From CAITSH01 sp945892985 (lineage in GTDB: Bacteria > Pseudomonadota > Gammaproteobacteria > Burkholderiales > SG8-39), in contig CAMDDU010000003.1 of assembly GCA_945892985.1 (NCBI GenBank), positions 62,001 through 126,000 on the forward strand: a stretch of 64,000 nucleotides of DNA, written 5' to 3'. The notes under the pieces are model-generated. The model worked only from the letters and a program-made list of their open reading frames with translations. It made no database searches and was not told the origin of the DNA. Numbering within the stretch: position 1 is the first letter of the stretch; each line of letters begins with the position of its first letter. Shown here one piece after another: positions 53,041 to 61,995 of the stretch. Both the position numbers and the translations under genes were made by a program.

Positions 53041-53160
53041 TATGATTTTCTGTGTCCATCGCAGTCTGTTTTTTCTCTTTTCAAGGGACCTGCGCGCGGC
53101 CTGACGCTGTAATGCGTCGCGAATATGAAAGCCACAGACTAGACGCTGTGGCTTTTTAGT
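53041..53160 (+). ncRNA. Candidate structured leader or small RNA
   Basis: About 120 bases lie between a likely promoter and an intrinsic terminator. The RNA would hold a hairpin GACGC-TGTAAT-GCGTC (53103-53118), then the terminator. AGTCTGT (53063-53069) is complementary to ACAGACT (53134-53140) in the terminator's 5' arm and loop, so it could act as an anti-terminator. It would serve as attenuator of the aminotransferase gene 47 bases further on, or as an independent sRNA. No known family was recognised. Confidence 0.4.
53128..53160 (+). terminator. Intrinsic terminator upstream of the aminotransferase gene
   Basis: AAAGCCACAG (53128-53137) pairs with CTGTGGCTTT (53146-53155) around eight bases; TTTTTAGTTTT follows. 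The strength of stem and T tract make this a clear plus-strand terminator, although no protein gene ends before it on this strand. Confidence 0.8.
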
Positions 53161-53206
53161 TTTAGCCAAAATTATCGGATGTAACGATTTTCTGAAAGAG
53201 AGAAAA

Positions 53207-54385
53207 ATGAAGTCAAGTGACTACCCGCTAAATGCATTGATGCAGATAACCAGCCGGCCTGAACTGGTGTTTGTTTCCGGTGAGGGTTCCTGGTTGTCTG
53301 ATAGCGAGGGACGCCGCTATCTGGATTTCATTCAAGGATGGGCGGTCAACTGTCTGGGCCATTCGCCTAAGGAAATTGTCGATGCCCTGGACAAGCAGGC
53401 GCGCACGCTCATCAACTGCAGCCCAGCCTTTTACAACGAACCGTCGACGCGCCTTGCGCAGATGATTACGGCAACATCCGGGCTCGATCGGGTATTTTTT
53501 GCCAATAGTGGCGCGGAAGCCAATGAGGGTGCGATAAAACTGGCGCGTAAATGGGGTGGATTGCACCGCAAGGGCGCGTACAAAATCATCACCTTCGACC
53601 ACGCATTTCACGGGCGCACGCTTGCGACCATGTCGGCGTCGGGTAAGCCCAATTGGGACAAATTATTCGAGCCCAAGGTGCCCGGTTTCCCGAAAGCCGA
53701 CCTGAACGACCTTGCTTCGGTCAAGGCGTTGCTGGCCGACGATGTGACCGCGATCATGCTTGAGCCCACGCAAGGTGAGGCGGGTGTTTTGCCGGCGACT
53801 AAGGATTTTTTGCAAGCATTGCGCGAACTCACGCAACGCGAGGGGATGTTGCTTATTTTGGACGAGGTGCAAACAGGGATTGGCCGCACCGGGACTCTTT
53901 ATGGATTTGAGCATTCCGGGGTTCGTCCTGACATCATGACCTTGGGCAAGGGGATTGGCGGCGGTGTTCCGCTCGCGGCGCTGGTCGCGGCAGAGGCGGT
54001 CTGCTGCTTTGAAACGGGCGACCAGGGGGGGACTTATAACGGCAACGCGCTCATGGCCGCCGTCGGTTGCGCAGTAATGCAGACGGTTGGCGCGCCAGGC
54101 TTCCTGCAAAGGGTAAACGAGGCTGGCGGTGTGCTGCGTGCCGGACTGCTTGCCTTGTCCGTGAAGCACGGTTTGGGAGAGGTCCGCGGTGACGGGCTGC
54201 TGCAGGCGCTGGAACTCGGCAGTGACATTGGTGCTGCGCTGGTTGAGCAGGCGCGTGTTGAGGGGCTTCTGCTCAATTCACCCCGGCCGGCGACCTTGCG
54301 TTTCATGCCCGCGCTGAATGTTTCAGACGCGGAAATCCGGCAAATGCTCGCCGGTCTGGACAGCCTGCTTGTTCGCCTCAAATAA
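53207..54385 (+). CDS. argD: Acetylornithine/class III aminotransferase
   Basis: A 392-aa PLP enzyme of the acetylornithine aminotransferase type. The motifs are DFIQGWAVNCLGHSPKEIVD, FFANSGAEANEGAIKLARKW, LILDEVQTGIGRTGTLYG with the PLP Asp, and the PLP Lys in LGKGIGGGVPLAAL. ArgD makes N-acetylornithine in arginine synthesis; other members use succinyldiaminopimelate. AAGAGAG is the ribosome site. A terminator lies 47 bases upstream. The stop overlaps the end of the convergent TauE gene by 8 bp. Confidence 0.88.
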   Translation: MKSSDYPLNALMQITSRPELVFVSGEGSWLSDSEGRRYLDFIQGWAVNCLGHSPKEIVDALDKQARTLINCSPAFYNEPSTRLAQMITATSGLDRVFFANSGAEANEGAIKLARKWGGLHRKGAYKIITFDHAFHGRTLATMSASGKPNWDKLFEPKVPGFPKADLNDLASVKALLADDVTAIMLEPTQGEAGVLPATKDFLQALRELTQREGMLLILDEVQTGIGRTGTLYGFEHSGVRPDIMTLGKGIGGGVPLAALVAAEAVCCFETGDQGGTYNGNALMAAVGCAVMQTVGAPGFLQRVNEAGGVLRAGLLALSVKHGLGEVRGDGLLQALELGSDIGAALVEQARVEGLLLNSPRPATLRFMPALNVSDAEIRQMLAGLDSLLVRLK

Positions 54386-55130
54386 GCCCGCGCAAGCCGT
54401 CCCATAACAGTTTTGTACCGGTTAGGAAGAATGCGACGTAGACAATCCTGAAGAACAGGACGGGGTCGATGCGCTTATGCAGCCACACGCCAAGTCGTGT
54501 GCCTGCGACGCCAAGCGGGATAAGGGCCAGGGACGTCAGCAGGTTGCGGGCATCGAACAGATCCAGCCCCCAATAGGGCAGGATTTTGGCGTAGTTCATA
54601 CTCCCGAAAAAAATCAGGGAGGTCGCGACGAACGCTGTTTTATCCAGCCGTTGAACCAGCAGGTACACCGATAAGGGAGGCCCCCCCGCGTGCGCAACAA
54701 AGCTGGTAAATCCGGAAATGCTGCCCCAGAACCAGCCATGGCCTGCCGATAGCTGCGGGCGTTCGACGCCATGTTTTTTTGTCAGGTTGTAAGCGAGAAA
54801 TCCTAACGAGATCAGGCCCAGCATCAAACGGATCCAGTCGTTGTTTAGGTGGCTGAAAGTCAGTGTTCCGGCAATGATGCCGATGAATCCGGCGGGAACA
54901 ATCACCTTCATTACCCGTTTGTCCCATTTGCCCCAATAGGCCTGGAACCCGGTTAGGTCCATGATGCACAGGACAGGCAGCATGATCGCGGCCGCCTGCG
55001 GAGGTGCGATGACCAGCGCCATAATTGGAACGCCAAAGCCGCCGACGCCGCCTCCGAGCCCGCCCTTGGAAATGCCGGTCAGGAGCACGGCGACGACAGC
55101 CACCAGCCAGAACCACGGATCGGTGATCAA
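54378..55130 (-). CDS. TauE/SafE-family (DUF81) membrane permease
   Basis: A 250-aa membrane protein with about eight helices and the TauE motif GISKGGLGGGVGGFGVPIMA near the N-terminus, repeated weakly as GFTSFVAHAGGPPLSVYLL. Members export sulfite, sulfoacetate or other anions. The only usable start at this place is TTG 55130 with AAGG seven bases before. It is convergent with the aminotransferase gene. Confidence 0.85.
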   Translation of the reverse strand: MITDPWFWLVAVVAVLLTGISKGGLGGGVGGFGVPIMALVIAPPQAAAIMLPVLCIMDLTGFQAYWGKWDKRVMKVIVPAGFIGIIAGTLTFSHLNNDWIRLMLGLISLGFLAYNLTKKHGVERPQLSAGHGWFWGSISGFTSFVAHAGGPPLSVYLLVQRLDKTAFVATSLIFFGSMNYAKILPYWGLDLFDARNLLTSLALIPLGVAGTRLGVWLHKRIDPVLFFRIVYVAFFLTGTKLLWDGLRGLI

Positions 55131-55203
55131 ACCGCTGCCTTGAGGACTTTTCCGGTCTGGCTGGTCTTGCAGATTGTGCTATCCGTCATTTTGTGGGCGA
55201 TGT

Positions 55204-56262
55204 TCAGAGCAGTTTGCATACGGCTTTGGTTACGTCAGCGGTGGTGGCGTTGCCACCCAGGTCGGGGGTGAATATCTGACGCGCCGTGACCGTTTCGATG
55301 GCCTTCATCAGCTGCTTCGCAGCGGCGGGCTCGCCCAGATGCTCAAGCATCATCGCAGCGGTCCAGAATGTGGCGATGGGATTGGCTATGCCTTTTCCCG
55401 TGATGTCAAAGGCCGAGCCGTGTATCGGTTCGAACATCGACGGGAATTCACGCTCCGGATTCAGGTTTGCGGTGGGCGCGATGCCCAGACTCCCTGACAG
55501 TGCCGCGGCCAGATCGGAAAGAATGTCGGCGTGCAGATTGGAGGCGACGATGACATCGAGCGACTCCGGTTTGCTGACCATCATGGTGGTGACCGCATCA
55601 ACGAGAACCCTTTGGATTTTAACTTTCGGGTACTCCTTTGCGACTTCGTAAAACACCTCATCCCACAACACCATGCCATGGCGTTGCGCATTGGATTTTG
55701 TGACGAGTGTGAGATGCCGGCGCGGCCGTTTCATGGCCAGTTCAAAAGCAAACCGGTGGATGCGGGCCGAGCCACTACGGGTGAATACGGAGATTTCGGT
55801 GGCCAGCTCCGCGGGAAGTCCGCGATGCACGCGACCGCCCGAGCCGGAATATTCGCCCTCTGAATTTTCACGGATGATCACCCAGTCGATCTTTTCGGCA
55901 TTCTTTAACGGACTTTGCACGCCTGGCAGCACCCGCGCCGGTCTAACGTTGGCATATTGGTCAAAGCCCTGGCAGATGGGCAGGCGCAAGCCCCATAGCG
56001 ATATGTGATCGGGCACCTTGGGGGACCCCACCGCGCCAAAGAAAATCGCGTCGAATTTCTTCAGCTGCTCAAGGCCGCCCTCCGGGATATACCAACCACG
56101 GCGCAGGTAAAGGTCGCTGCCCCATAAAAAAGTCTTGAAGTTGAAGGCGAAACGGCCAGAGCTTTTGGCGACTCCATTTAATACCCGGATTCCCGCCGGT
56201 ATGACTTCCTTGCCTATACCGTCGCCGGGGATTGCGGCGATCCGAAAAAGTTTTTTAGCCAT
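55204..56262 (-). CDS. Tartrate dehydrogenase-like isocitrate/isopropylmalate-family enzyme
   Basis: A 352-aa beta-decarboxylating dehydrogenase. IAAIPGDGIGKEVIPAGIRV opens it; then YANVRPARVLPGV, VIIRENSEGEYSGSGGRVHR, LVDAVTTMMV and the NAD-binding MFEPIHGSAFDITGKGIANP. The residues around GLRLPICQGFDQYANVRP fit tartrate/D-malate dehydrogenases rather than LeuB. The start at 56262 lacks a ribosome site; an ATG at 56304 would add 14 residues. It is divergent from tsaB. Confidence 0.85.
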   Translation of the reverse strand: MAKKLFRIAAIPGDGIGKEVIPAGIRVLNGVAKSSGRFAFNFKTFLWGSDLYLRRGWYIPEGGLEQLKKFDAIFFGAVGSPKVPDHISLWGLRLPICQGFDQYANVRPARVLPGVQSPLKNAEKIDWVIIRENSEGEYSGSGGRVHRGLPAELATEISVFTRSGSARIHRFAFELAMKRPRRHLTLVTKSNAQRHGMVLWDEVFYEVAKEYPKVKIQRVLVDAVTTMMVSKPESLDVIVASNLHADILSDLAAALSGSLGIAPTANLNPEREFPSMFEPIHGSAFDITGKGIANPIATFWTAAMMLEHLGEPAAAKQLMKAIETVTARQIFTPDLGGNATTADVTKAVCKLL

Positions 56263-56415
56263 ATGCGTGGGAATGTATAGATTGCGATGAAGCGGAAAGC
56301 GCATGTTGTACGTATGGCGAAGGCGCGTCAAGGCAGGGCATGTTGTGGGCGAGTGATAGGCTAGAATCCGTCTTGGAAAATCGCGCTTGTTTCAAGGCGC
56401 ATCGGACCGTTCGCC

Positions 56416-57090
56416 ATGAACCTGCTTGCAATCGAAACCTCGACTGAATATCTCTCCCTCGCGCTGTCGCGACAGGGGCTGGTTTTCGATCGCCTGATCT
56501 TGGCTGGACAAAGGCACTCGGAATTATTGCTGGACGAACTTGACGCTTTACTGGCGTCCTCGTGTGTCACCATGGCGGAGGTAGATGCGGTGATATTCGG
56601 CGCAGGGCCAGGTTCGTTTACCGGCTTGCGCATCGCCTGCGGAGTCGCCCAGGGCCTCGCGCTGGCGCGTGGGATTCCCTTGATTGCCATCGGCAGTCTG
56701 GAAGCGCTGGCAGAGGCCGCACAGGCGGAAAAGGTGGTGGTCTGTCTCGATGCCCGCATGGGGGAGGTCTACCACGGAGCCTATGTAAAGTGCGGGTCGG
56801 CAAAGTGGAAAGAAATCTGCCCTCCGGGTCTGTTTGCCCCAGAATCGGTTCCTGCGCTTCCTGGAAAGGGCTGGACTGGTTGCGGTAGTGGTTTTGTGCT
56901 TCATGGAGCGATGCTGCAAAAACGCTATGGTGATTCGCTCGTTGCGACGATGCCGGATTTTTTTCCGCAGGCTTCGGCGATGTTGCGCCTTGCAGTGCCT
57001 CGCTTCTTGAACAACGAGGGTATTGATGCGGCCCTTGCGGCGCCATTTTATGTCCGCGACAAAGTAGCGCTTAAAACAAACGAACGTTGA
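56416..57090 (+). CDS. tsaB: tRNA threonylcarbamoyladenosine biosynthesis protein TsaB
   Basis: A 224-aa ASKHA-fold protein that helps TsaD put threonylcarbamoyl on A37 of ANN-reading tRNAs. It opens LLAIETSTEYLSLALSRQG and has VDAVIFGAGPGSFTGLRIA, the hallmark of TsaB, with LDARMGEVYHGAYV after it. Length agrees with the family. It is followed after 16 bp by rimI, the common order. Confidence 0.93.
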   Translation: MNLLAIETSTEYLSLALSRQGLVFDRLILAGQRHSELLLDELDALLASSCVTMAEVDAVIFGAGPGSFTGLRIACGVAQGLALARGIPLIAIGSLEALAEAAQAEKVVVCLDARMGEVYHGAYVKCGSAKWKEICPPGLFAPESVPALPGKGWTGCGSGFVLHGAMLQKRYGDSLVATMPDFFPQASAMLRLAVPRFLNNEGIDAALAAPFYVRDKVALKTNER

Positions 57091-57106
57091 AACTTCCCGG
57101 ATTCCA

Positions 57107-57568
57107 ATGAGTGCCGTCCTGCAAGCCCGATCAGAGCTGAGACCCATGTTGCCCACTGATCTTAATGCGGTGATGCGCATCGAGGAGGAGATCTATGAGT
57201 TCCCGTGGACCCGCGGAAATTTTCGTGATTCTCTCGCCGCCGGCTATCGTTGCTCGATGCTTTTGGAGGCAGGACAGGTCCTCGGTTATGCCGTCCTCAT
57301 CCACGCGGCGGATGAGGCGCACCTGTTGAACTTGAGTATTGCGCTAAGTTTCCAGGGTCGCGGTTTTGGCGGACGACTGCTGGAGTCGGAAATGGCGGCC
57401 GCGCGCGATTATGGCGCGACGCAGCTGTTCCTTGAGGTTCGGACCTCGAATATCGGGGCCCAACGACTTTATGCGAAGCACGGATTCGATGTGATAGGAA
57501 TGCGGCGAAATTATTATCCGGCACGCGATGGACGGGAGGACGCAAACGTCCTTTCTCGAAAGCTTTGA
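57107..57568 (+). CDS. rimI: Ribosomal protein S18-alanine N-acetyltransferase
   Basis: A 153-aa GNAT acetyltransferase. It begins with LRPMLPTDLNAVMRIEEEIY, has NLSIALSFQGRGFGGRLLES with the acetyl-CoA loop, and RTSNIGAQRLYAKHGFDVIG. RimI acetylates the N-terminal Ala of S18. Placement right after tsaB and before a uracil-DNA glycosylase is the order seen in many betaproteobacteria. The stop overlaps the next start (TTGA). Confidence 0.93.
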   Translation: MSAVLQARSELRPMLPTDLNAVMRIEEEIYEFPWTRGNFRDSLAAGYRCSMLLEAGQVLGYAVLIHAADEAHLLNLSIALSFQGRGFGGRLLESEMAAARDYGATQLFLEVRTSNIGAQRLYAKHGFDVIGMRRNYYPARDGREDANVLSRKL

Positions 57569-58341
57569 GTTCACGCCGCGGGATTCTGTTGGAAGAGTTG
57601 GGCCTGGCCCCGGTCTGGCGTTCACGCGATTGTGAGATAGACCAAGGCAGGGACGAAGCGCTTGCAAGGGCTTCTGCCGAGGTCATCGGCAATCCAGCGC
57701 CTTTGCCGATATCCATTAGAACAACGGGGGCAGACTCCGATCGTCCAGCGCGAATAGTGCGTATGGACTGGCCCGCACTTAAGCAAAGCGTTGAGGCTTG
57801 CGACGCCTGCGGCTTGCACAAGAGTCGGAAAAAGACGGTATTCGGCGTTGGTGACGAAACAGCGGATTGGTTGCTGATCGGGGAGGCCCCAGGGGTGGAG
57901 GAAGATGCGCGTGGCGAGCCCTTCGTCGGCCAGGCCGGGCTGTTGCTGGACAACATGATTGCAGCGATCGGATTGGAGCGGGGGAAAAACGTCTATCTAT
58001 CCAACATCCTTAAGTGTAGTCCTCCGGGGAACAGGAATCCGGATCCGGGCGAGGTGGCGCAGTGCAGGCCGTATTTGTCACGTCAGCTTGCGTTGATCCG
58101 GCCAAAGCTTATTCTTGCGATGGGGCGATTCGCTACGCAAGCCCTTCTGGGTACCGATGCGAACATCGTCAGCTTGCGCGGCCGCGTGCATACCTACGAG
58201 GGCGTACCCGTGATTGTTACTTACCATCCGACGTATCTGTTGCGCACGCCTGCGGACAAGTTCAAGGCGTGGGAAGATCTTTGCCTGGCCAGCAAGACGA
58301 TGCATGGCTTGCTTTCTGGCGCCCAGACCCCAAGCGACTGA
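57565..58341 (+). CDS. Family 4 uracil-DNA glycosylase
   Basis: A 258-aa iron-sulfur glycosylase that removes uracil from DNA. Motif A is LIGEAPGVEEDARGEPFVGQ and motif B VTYHPTYLLR; the cluster cysteines are in EACDACGLHKSRKKTVFG and SNILKCSPPGNRNPDPGEVA then CRPYL. An N-terminal extension of about 60 residues (LEELGLAPVW then Ala/Pro-rich) is common in proteobacterial members. The start is a TTG at 57565 overlapping the rimI stop by 4 bp; no ATG exists before residue 66. Confidence 0.9.
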   Translation: MSSRRGILLEELGLAPVWRSRDCEIDQGRDEALARASAEVIGNPAPLPISIRTTGADSDRPARIVRMDWPALKQSVEACDACGLHKSRKKTVFGVGDETADWLLIGEAPGVEEDARGEPFVGQAGLLLDNMIAAIGLERGKNVYLSNILKCSPPGNRNPDPGEVAQCRPYLSRQLALIRPKLILAMGRFATQALLGTDANIVSLRGRVHTYEGVPVIVTYHPTYLLRTPADKFKAWEDLCLASKTMHGLLSGAQTPSD

Positions 58342-58671
58342 TACGTCATCAGGGGTATTGACGCGGGCAGCGACCTCTAGCGCACGCTGCCCACGGCAGG
58401 ATGGCGTTAGTTAGTAATGGGCTAGCGGATGACCCCTTGGAATCTGAGCGCGTATTCTGCGGCGGAGCCTCCAGCGGGGAGTCCTCCTCCGCATTGAACA
58501 GCGACGGTGATGTTCATTTGGGCGAGCGGCAAATAGGCGTCTACTTTAGAATCGGACTTCCCCACCGCGGAGGCGCTCAGTAAGTGCCCATTTCAAGATC
58601 ATGTTCAGGCGCAATAGCTTAATGTCCCGACCTTGGTCGGGGCGATGCGCTTGCGCTGCTGCTGGTCCGGC
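58342..58671. other. Intergenic region before the cyclase gene
   Basis: No gene is credible in these 330 bp. A tight palindrome CCCGACC-TT-GGTCGGG at 58626-58641 lies 30 bases before the cyclase start and could form a hairpin in its leader. A CGGAGGA-like purine region was seen but leads to no frame. Confidence 0.45.
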
Positions 58672-60369
58672 ATGATCCGTTTTCGCACATTCCAGAGCCG
58701 GGTCGTTTTCTTCTTTCTCGGATTGTTGTCTCTGGTTCAATTGGTGGTCTTCCTGACCGTCGATATTACCAATGCCCGATACGCAAAACGGCAGATCGAG
58801 GTGGCGTTGGAACTTGGCGTGGTCGGGCTTAACCGGTTGATCGAAATCCGAACCGAGCAACTGTCCCAGACGGTGAGAATGCTTGCGGCCGATCAGGCTT
58901 TCAGGGCAGCCATGGGCGGTGCTGACGAGAATGCCGCGCGCACAATCCTGCAAGCCTATCGCGAACGTGTTCGCGCCGATATGTTGATGTTGACCCTTCC
59001 GGCGAAGGGCTTGTCCGGCAGAGGCATTGTCCCGGAACTCGATGCCGTGTTACGGAGTGCCGAGAAAGGCGAACGTGCCTGGGCCGTCGTTACGATTGAT
59101 CAGATTACCTACCAGGTCCTGGTTCAGCCAATCGAAGCGCCGGGAAGACTGTCATGGGTGGTGGCCGGCTTCAAAGTAGGTGATGAACTCGCGCGCGAGC
59201 TTGGGCAGTTCACGAAACTTGATATTTCGTTTGTGCAGACGGATTCTACGGGGGCATCAGCGATCCTCGCGACATCACTCGCTCCGCCGCAGCGAGCAGG
59301 ACTTGCCACGGCGGTCTCTGCCATTGCCGCCGGGGCGGACCGCATCATCGAGTTCAGTATCGCCGGCGAGGACTATCTCAATCTTGCCACGCCCATCGGG
59401 GTGCGCGGAGAAAAACCGGTGAGCGTGATTATGCAGCGTTCCCTCGGGCAGGAGTTAAAACCCTTTCAGCAGTTGCGTGCAGCCGTCTTCGTGCTTTCCT
59501 GCGGTGGCCTTGTTCTTTCGCTGTTCGGCGCGTTCTACATCGCCCGGAGCGTGACTGAGCCGGTGAGGGCATTGGCCCGTGCCGCTCGCAGTGTCGAGAC
59601 GGGAAATTACGACCAAGCCGTGGAAGTGGCGCAGCAGGACGAACTTGGAGATCTCGCGGCAAGCTTCAACCGCATGACGCGCGGCCTGGCGGAGCGGGAC
59701 AAGGTGCGAAATCTCCTTGGCAAGGTTGTCTCGCATGCCATTGCGGAAAAACTTTTGTCACAGGACGTTATGCTGGGTGGCGAAGAGCGCGAGGTCACCG
59801 TGATGTTCGCGGATTTGCGCGGGTTTACCTCTTTTTGCGAGAAGCAACCGGCACAAGATGTGGTTGCCGTACTCAATTTATACCTGACGCGCATCAGCGA
59901 AATCATCGAGGCCAACAACGGTGTGGTGGACAAATATCTGGGCGATGGGGTGATGGCCTTGTTCGGGGCGCCGGTCTCATATGATGATGATTGTGGCAAT
60001 GCGCTCAGGGCATCGCTGCAAATCCGCAATGCGCTCGCTGAAATGAATCTGGCGATTCAGACGCGGGGAATGCCCTCGCTTGATTTGGGCATCGGGGTGA
60101 ACACGGCGATGGTGGTGGCTGGCAACATGGGCAGTCCGTCCCGGCTCAACTACACGGTTGTCGGCGACGGTGTGAACCTTGCGGCGAGGCTGCAGGCCCT
60201 GGCAAAGGACGGTGTTTTCGGTATGGGGGTGATTACCACTGAGGCGACCCTCAGCCGCTCCAGGCGCCGCTTCGACACGCGGTTTTTGGGTGAGGTCGAT
60301 GTGCGCGGCAAGAGTGCGCAGGTGACTGTTTATTCGGTTTTGGCGGAATCGGCTACGCCTGAGGCGTGA
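58672..60369 (+). CDS. Membrane-bound class III adenylate cyclase with HAMP domain
   Basis: A 565-aa protein. A first helix (VVFFFLGLLSLVQLVVFLTV) and a second one (FVLSCGGLVLSLFGAFYIA) frame a periplasmic sensor of about 230 residues; HAMP follows (SVTEPVRALARAARSVETG), then the cyclase from about 370. It has both metal Asp residues (VMFADLRGFTSF and DKYLGDGVMALFG); the Lys in DKYLGD is the adenine-specifying type, and NYTVVGDGVNLAARL fits. It should make cAMP on an outside signal. The start at 58672 is by fold and has no good ribosome site. Confidence 0.87.
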   Translation: MIRFRTFQSRVVFFFLGLLSLVQLVVFLTVDITNARYAKRQIEVALELGVVGLNRLIEIRTEQLSQTVRMLAADQAFRAAMGGADENAARTILQAYRERVRADMLMLTLPAKGLSGRGIVPELDAVLRSAEKGERAWAVVTIDQITYQVLVQPIEAPGRLSWVVAGFKVGDELARELGQFTKLDISFVQTDSTGASAILATSLAPPQRAGLATAVSAIAAGADRIIEFSIAGEDYLNLATPIGVRGEKPVSVIMQRSLGQELKPFQQLRAAVFVLSCGGLVLSLFGAFYIARSVTEPVRALARAARSVETGNYDQAVEVAQQDELGDLAASFNRMTRGLAERDKVRNLLGKVVSHAIAEKLLSQDVMLGGEEREVTVMFADLRGFTSFCEKQPAQDVVAVLNLYLTRISEIIEANNGVVDKYLGDGVMALFGAPVSYDDDCGNALRASLQIRNALAEMNLAIQTRGMPSLDLGIGVNTAMVVAGNMGSPSRLNYTVVGDGVNLAARLQALAKDGVFGMGVITTEATLSRSRRRFDTRFLGEVDVRGKSAQVTVYSVLAESATPEA

Positions 60370-60372
60370 TGC

Positions 60373-61668
60373 TTAGTGCTTTTCGATCCCGATGAGGTGC
60401 ATCGAATCGCCCTGCTTTTGATTAGATGCATGCCGTTTCATGATCAGCCACATCGTCGTTGATACCGACAGTCCGAACAGGATGATAATGGTGTTGATGT
60501 GAAAGTTGTATTTGATCATCAGGGCGTAGAGTGCAAGCATGAAGAGGATGTTCAGATTCTCGTTAAAATTCTGCACCGCAATGGAGTGCCCCGCGGATAG
60601 CAGCACGTGGCCGCGGTGTTGCAGCAGGGCGTTCATTGGCACGACAAAAAAACCGGCTACTGCGCCGATCAGAACAAGCAGGAAGTAAACCAGCGGCATC
60701 CAGGTCACGAAAATCAGGATACAGACAAAAAATCCCATGATGATACCGAGTGGCAGCACGGACAGGGATCGGCGTAGCGGCACAAAGCGCCCGGCTAATA
60801 TGGCGCCGATCGCGATACCTACGGCCACAACCCCCTGCAAAATCGCGCCTCGATCCAGAGGCAGGTGCAGATGGCTTTCGGCCCATTTGAGCACAATGAA
60901 CTGCAGGGTCGCGCCGGCGCCCCAGAACAGGGTGGTTACCGCGAGCGAAATCTGCCCGAGCTTGTCGCGCCAGAGTACGGTCAGGCATCCGGCAAAATCG
61001 CGTATCAGAATCAGCGGATTGGTTTGCTGTTTGGGGTAGCGCGCACCGGTGTCGGGTATATGCAGGTTGACTGCTGCCGCCAACAGGTACATGACCGCGA
61101 TGATCAACAGCGCGGCCTCGTGCGGTGTGTTGACGCCGGTATCGATAAACGGGAAATCGATAGAGAGCAACATGGCGGCAATTTTAGGGCTGATCAACAT
61201 GCCCCCCATCATGGTGCCAAGAATGATGGAGGCGACCGTCAGTCCTTCGATCCAGCCGTTGGCGACAACCAGTTGTTGCGGCGGCAGCATTTCGGTGAGG
61301 ATGCCGTATTTTGCCGGCGAATAGGCTGCGGCACCCAAGCCGACGACTGCGTAGGCAAGGAGTACGGTGAGATGCTCAGGAATCCCGGCGGGAGTGATTT
61401 CCTGGGTGAAAAAGAGCAGGCAACAGCCGACAATTTTGATCGTATTCGTAAAGAACATGACGCGCCCCTTCGGGAGCGCGTCGGCGAAGGCGCCGACGAA
61501 CGCAGCGAGGACGACATAAGACACAGTGAAGAAGAACTTGAGCAGGGGCGTCATCCACGCCGGGCCTTTGAGTTCTATCAGCAGGGCGATTGAAGCGATC
61601 AACAACGCATTGTCGGCAAGCGAGGAGAAAAACTGTGCCCCCATCACGGTGTAAAAGCCGCGCTTCAT
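60373..61668 (-). CDS. lplT: Lysophospholipid transporter LplT (MFS)
   Basis: A 431-aa MFS protein with twelve helices. MGAQFFSSLADNALLIASIA opens it, followed by GAFADALPKGRVMFFTN and AAYSPAKYGILTEMLPPQQL, marks of LplT, which flips lysophospholipids into the cell for reacylation. The usual fusion or partner Aas acyltransferase is not beside it. The outer membrane phospholipase at 4799 would produce its substrate. It converges with the cyclase gene. Confidence 0.9.
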   Translation of the reverse strand: MKRGFYTVMGAQFFSSLADNALLIASIALLIELKGPAWMTPLLKFFFTVSYVVLAAFVGAFADALPKGRVMFFTNTIKIVGCCLLFFTQEITPAGIPEHLTVLLAYAVVGLGAAAYSPAKYGILTEMLPPQQLVVANGWIEGLTVASIILGTMMGGMLISPKIAAMLLSIDFPFIDTGVNTPHEAALLIIAVMYLLAAAVNLHIPDTGARYPKQQTNPLILIRDFAGCLTVLWRDKLGQISLAVTTLFWGAGATLQFIVLKWAESHLHLPLDRGAILQGVVAVGIAIGAILAGRFVPLRRSLSVLPLGIIMGFFVCILIFVTWMPLVYFLLVLIGAVAGFFVVPMNALLQHRGHVLLSAGHSIAVQNFNENLNILFMLALYALMIKYNFHINTIIILFGLSVSTTMWLIMKRHASNQKQGDSMHLIGIEKH

Positions 61669-61995
61669 CGATCCGTTGGTTCCGTATTAAGTTTCGTGAT
61701 TGGGAGGATAAGTGCGCGGGAGACGGGCCCGCTGCCCGGCTTGAGAGCCTTTAGCTGTTCCGAATCCGTCAAAACCCCAAACTCGGTGTTGCCGCGCCGG
61801 CACCTTGCGGTGCTTGTCATGCTTGCTTTCCTTTGTTGCGTCAACTGCCAAAATCGCAGCGTGGCGATTTATACCACGAAAAACCGGCTCCAGTTGTAGT
61901 CTGCCGCTAGTGATTAAGCGGTGCCACCTCTCGTATAATGTGAGGGGATATGTTACGAAACACGGGTGTCACCATTCACGCTCCAAGCCCAGTCC
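61669..61995. promoter_or_regulatory. lplT-alr intergenic region with alr promoter element
   Basis: No gene is seen in these 327 bp. A perfect TATAAT at 61934-61939 lies 57 bases before the alr start and is the best candidate -10; no good -35 stands out. The lplT promoter should lie at the left end. Confidence 0.45.

Noticed and set aside
52930..53169. Minus-strand 79-codon frame starting MAKTKKPQR
   Set aside because: It crosses the strong terminator hairpin, has no ribosome site, and the region is better explained as a leader RNA.
60865..61593. 242-codon plus-strand open frame
   Set aside because: Shadow of lplT, Gln/Arg/Asp-rich without domain.
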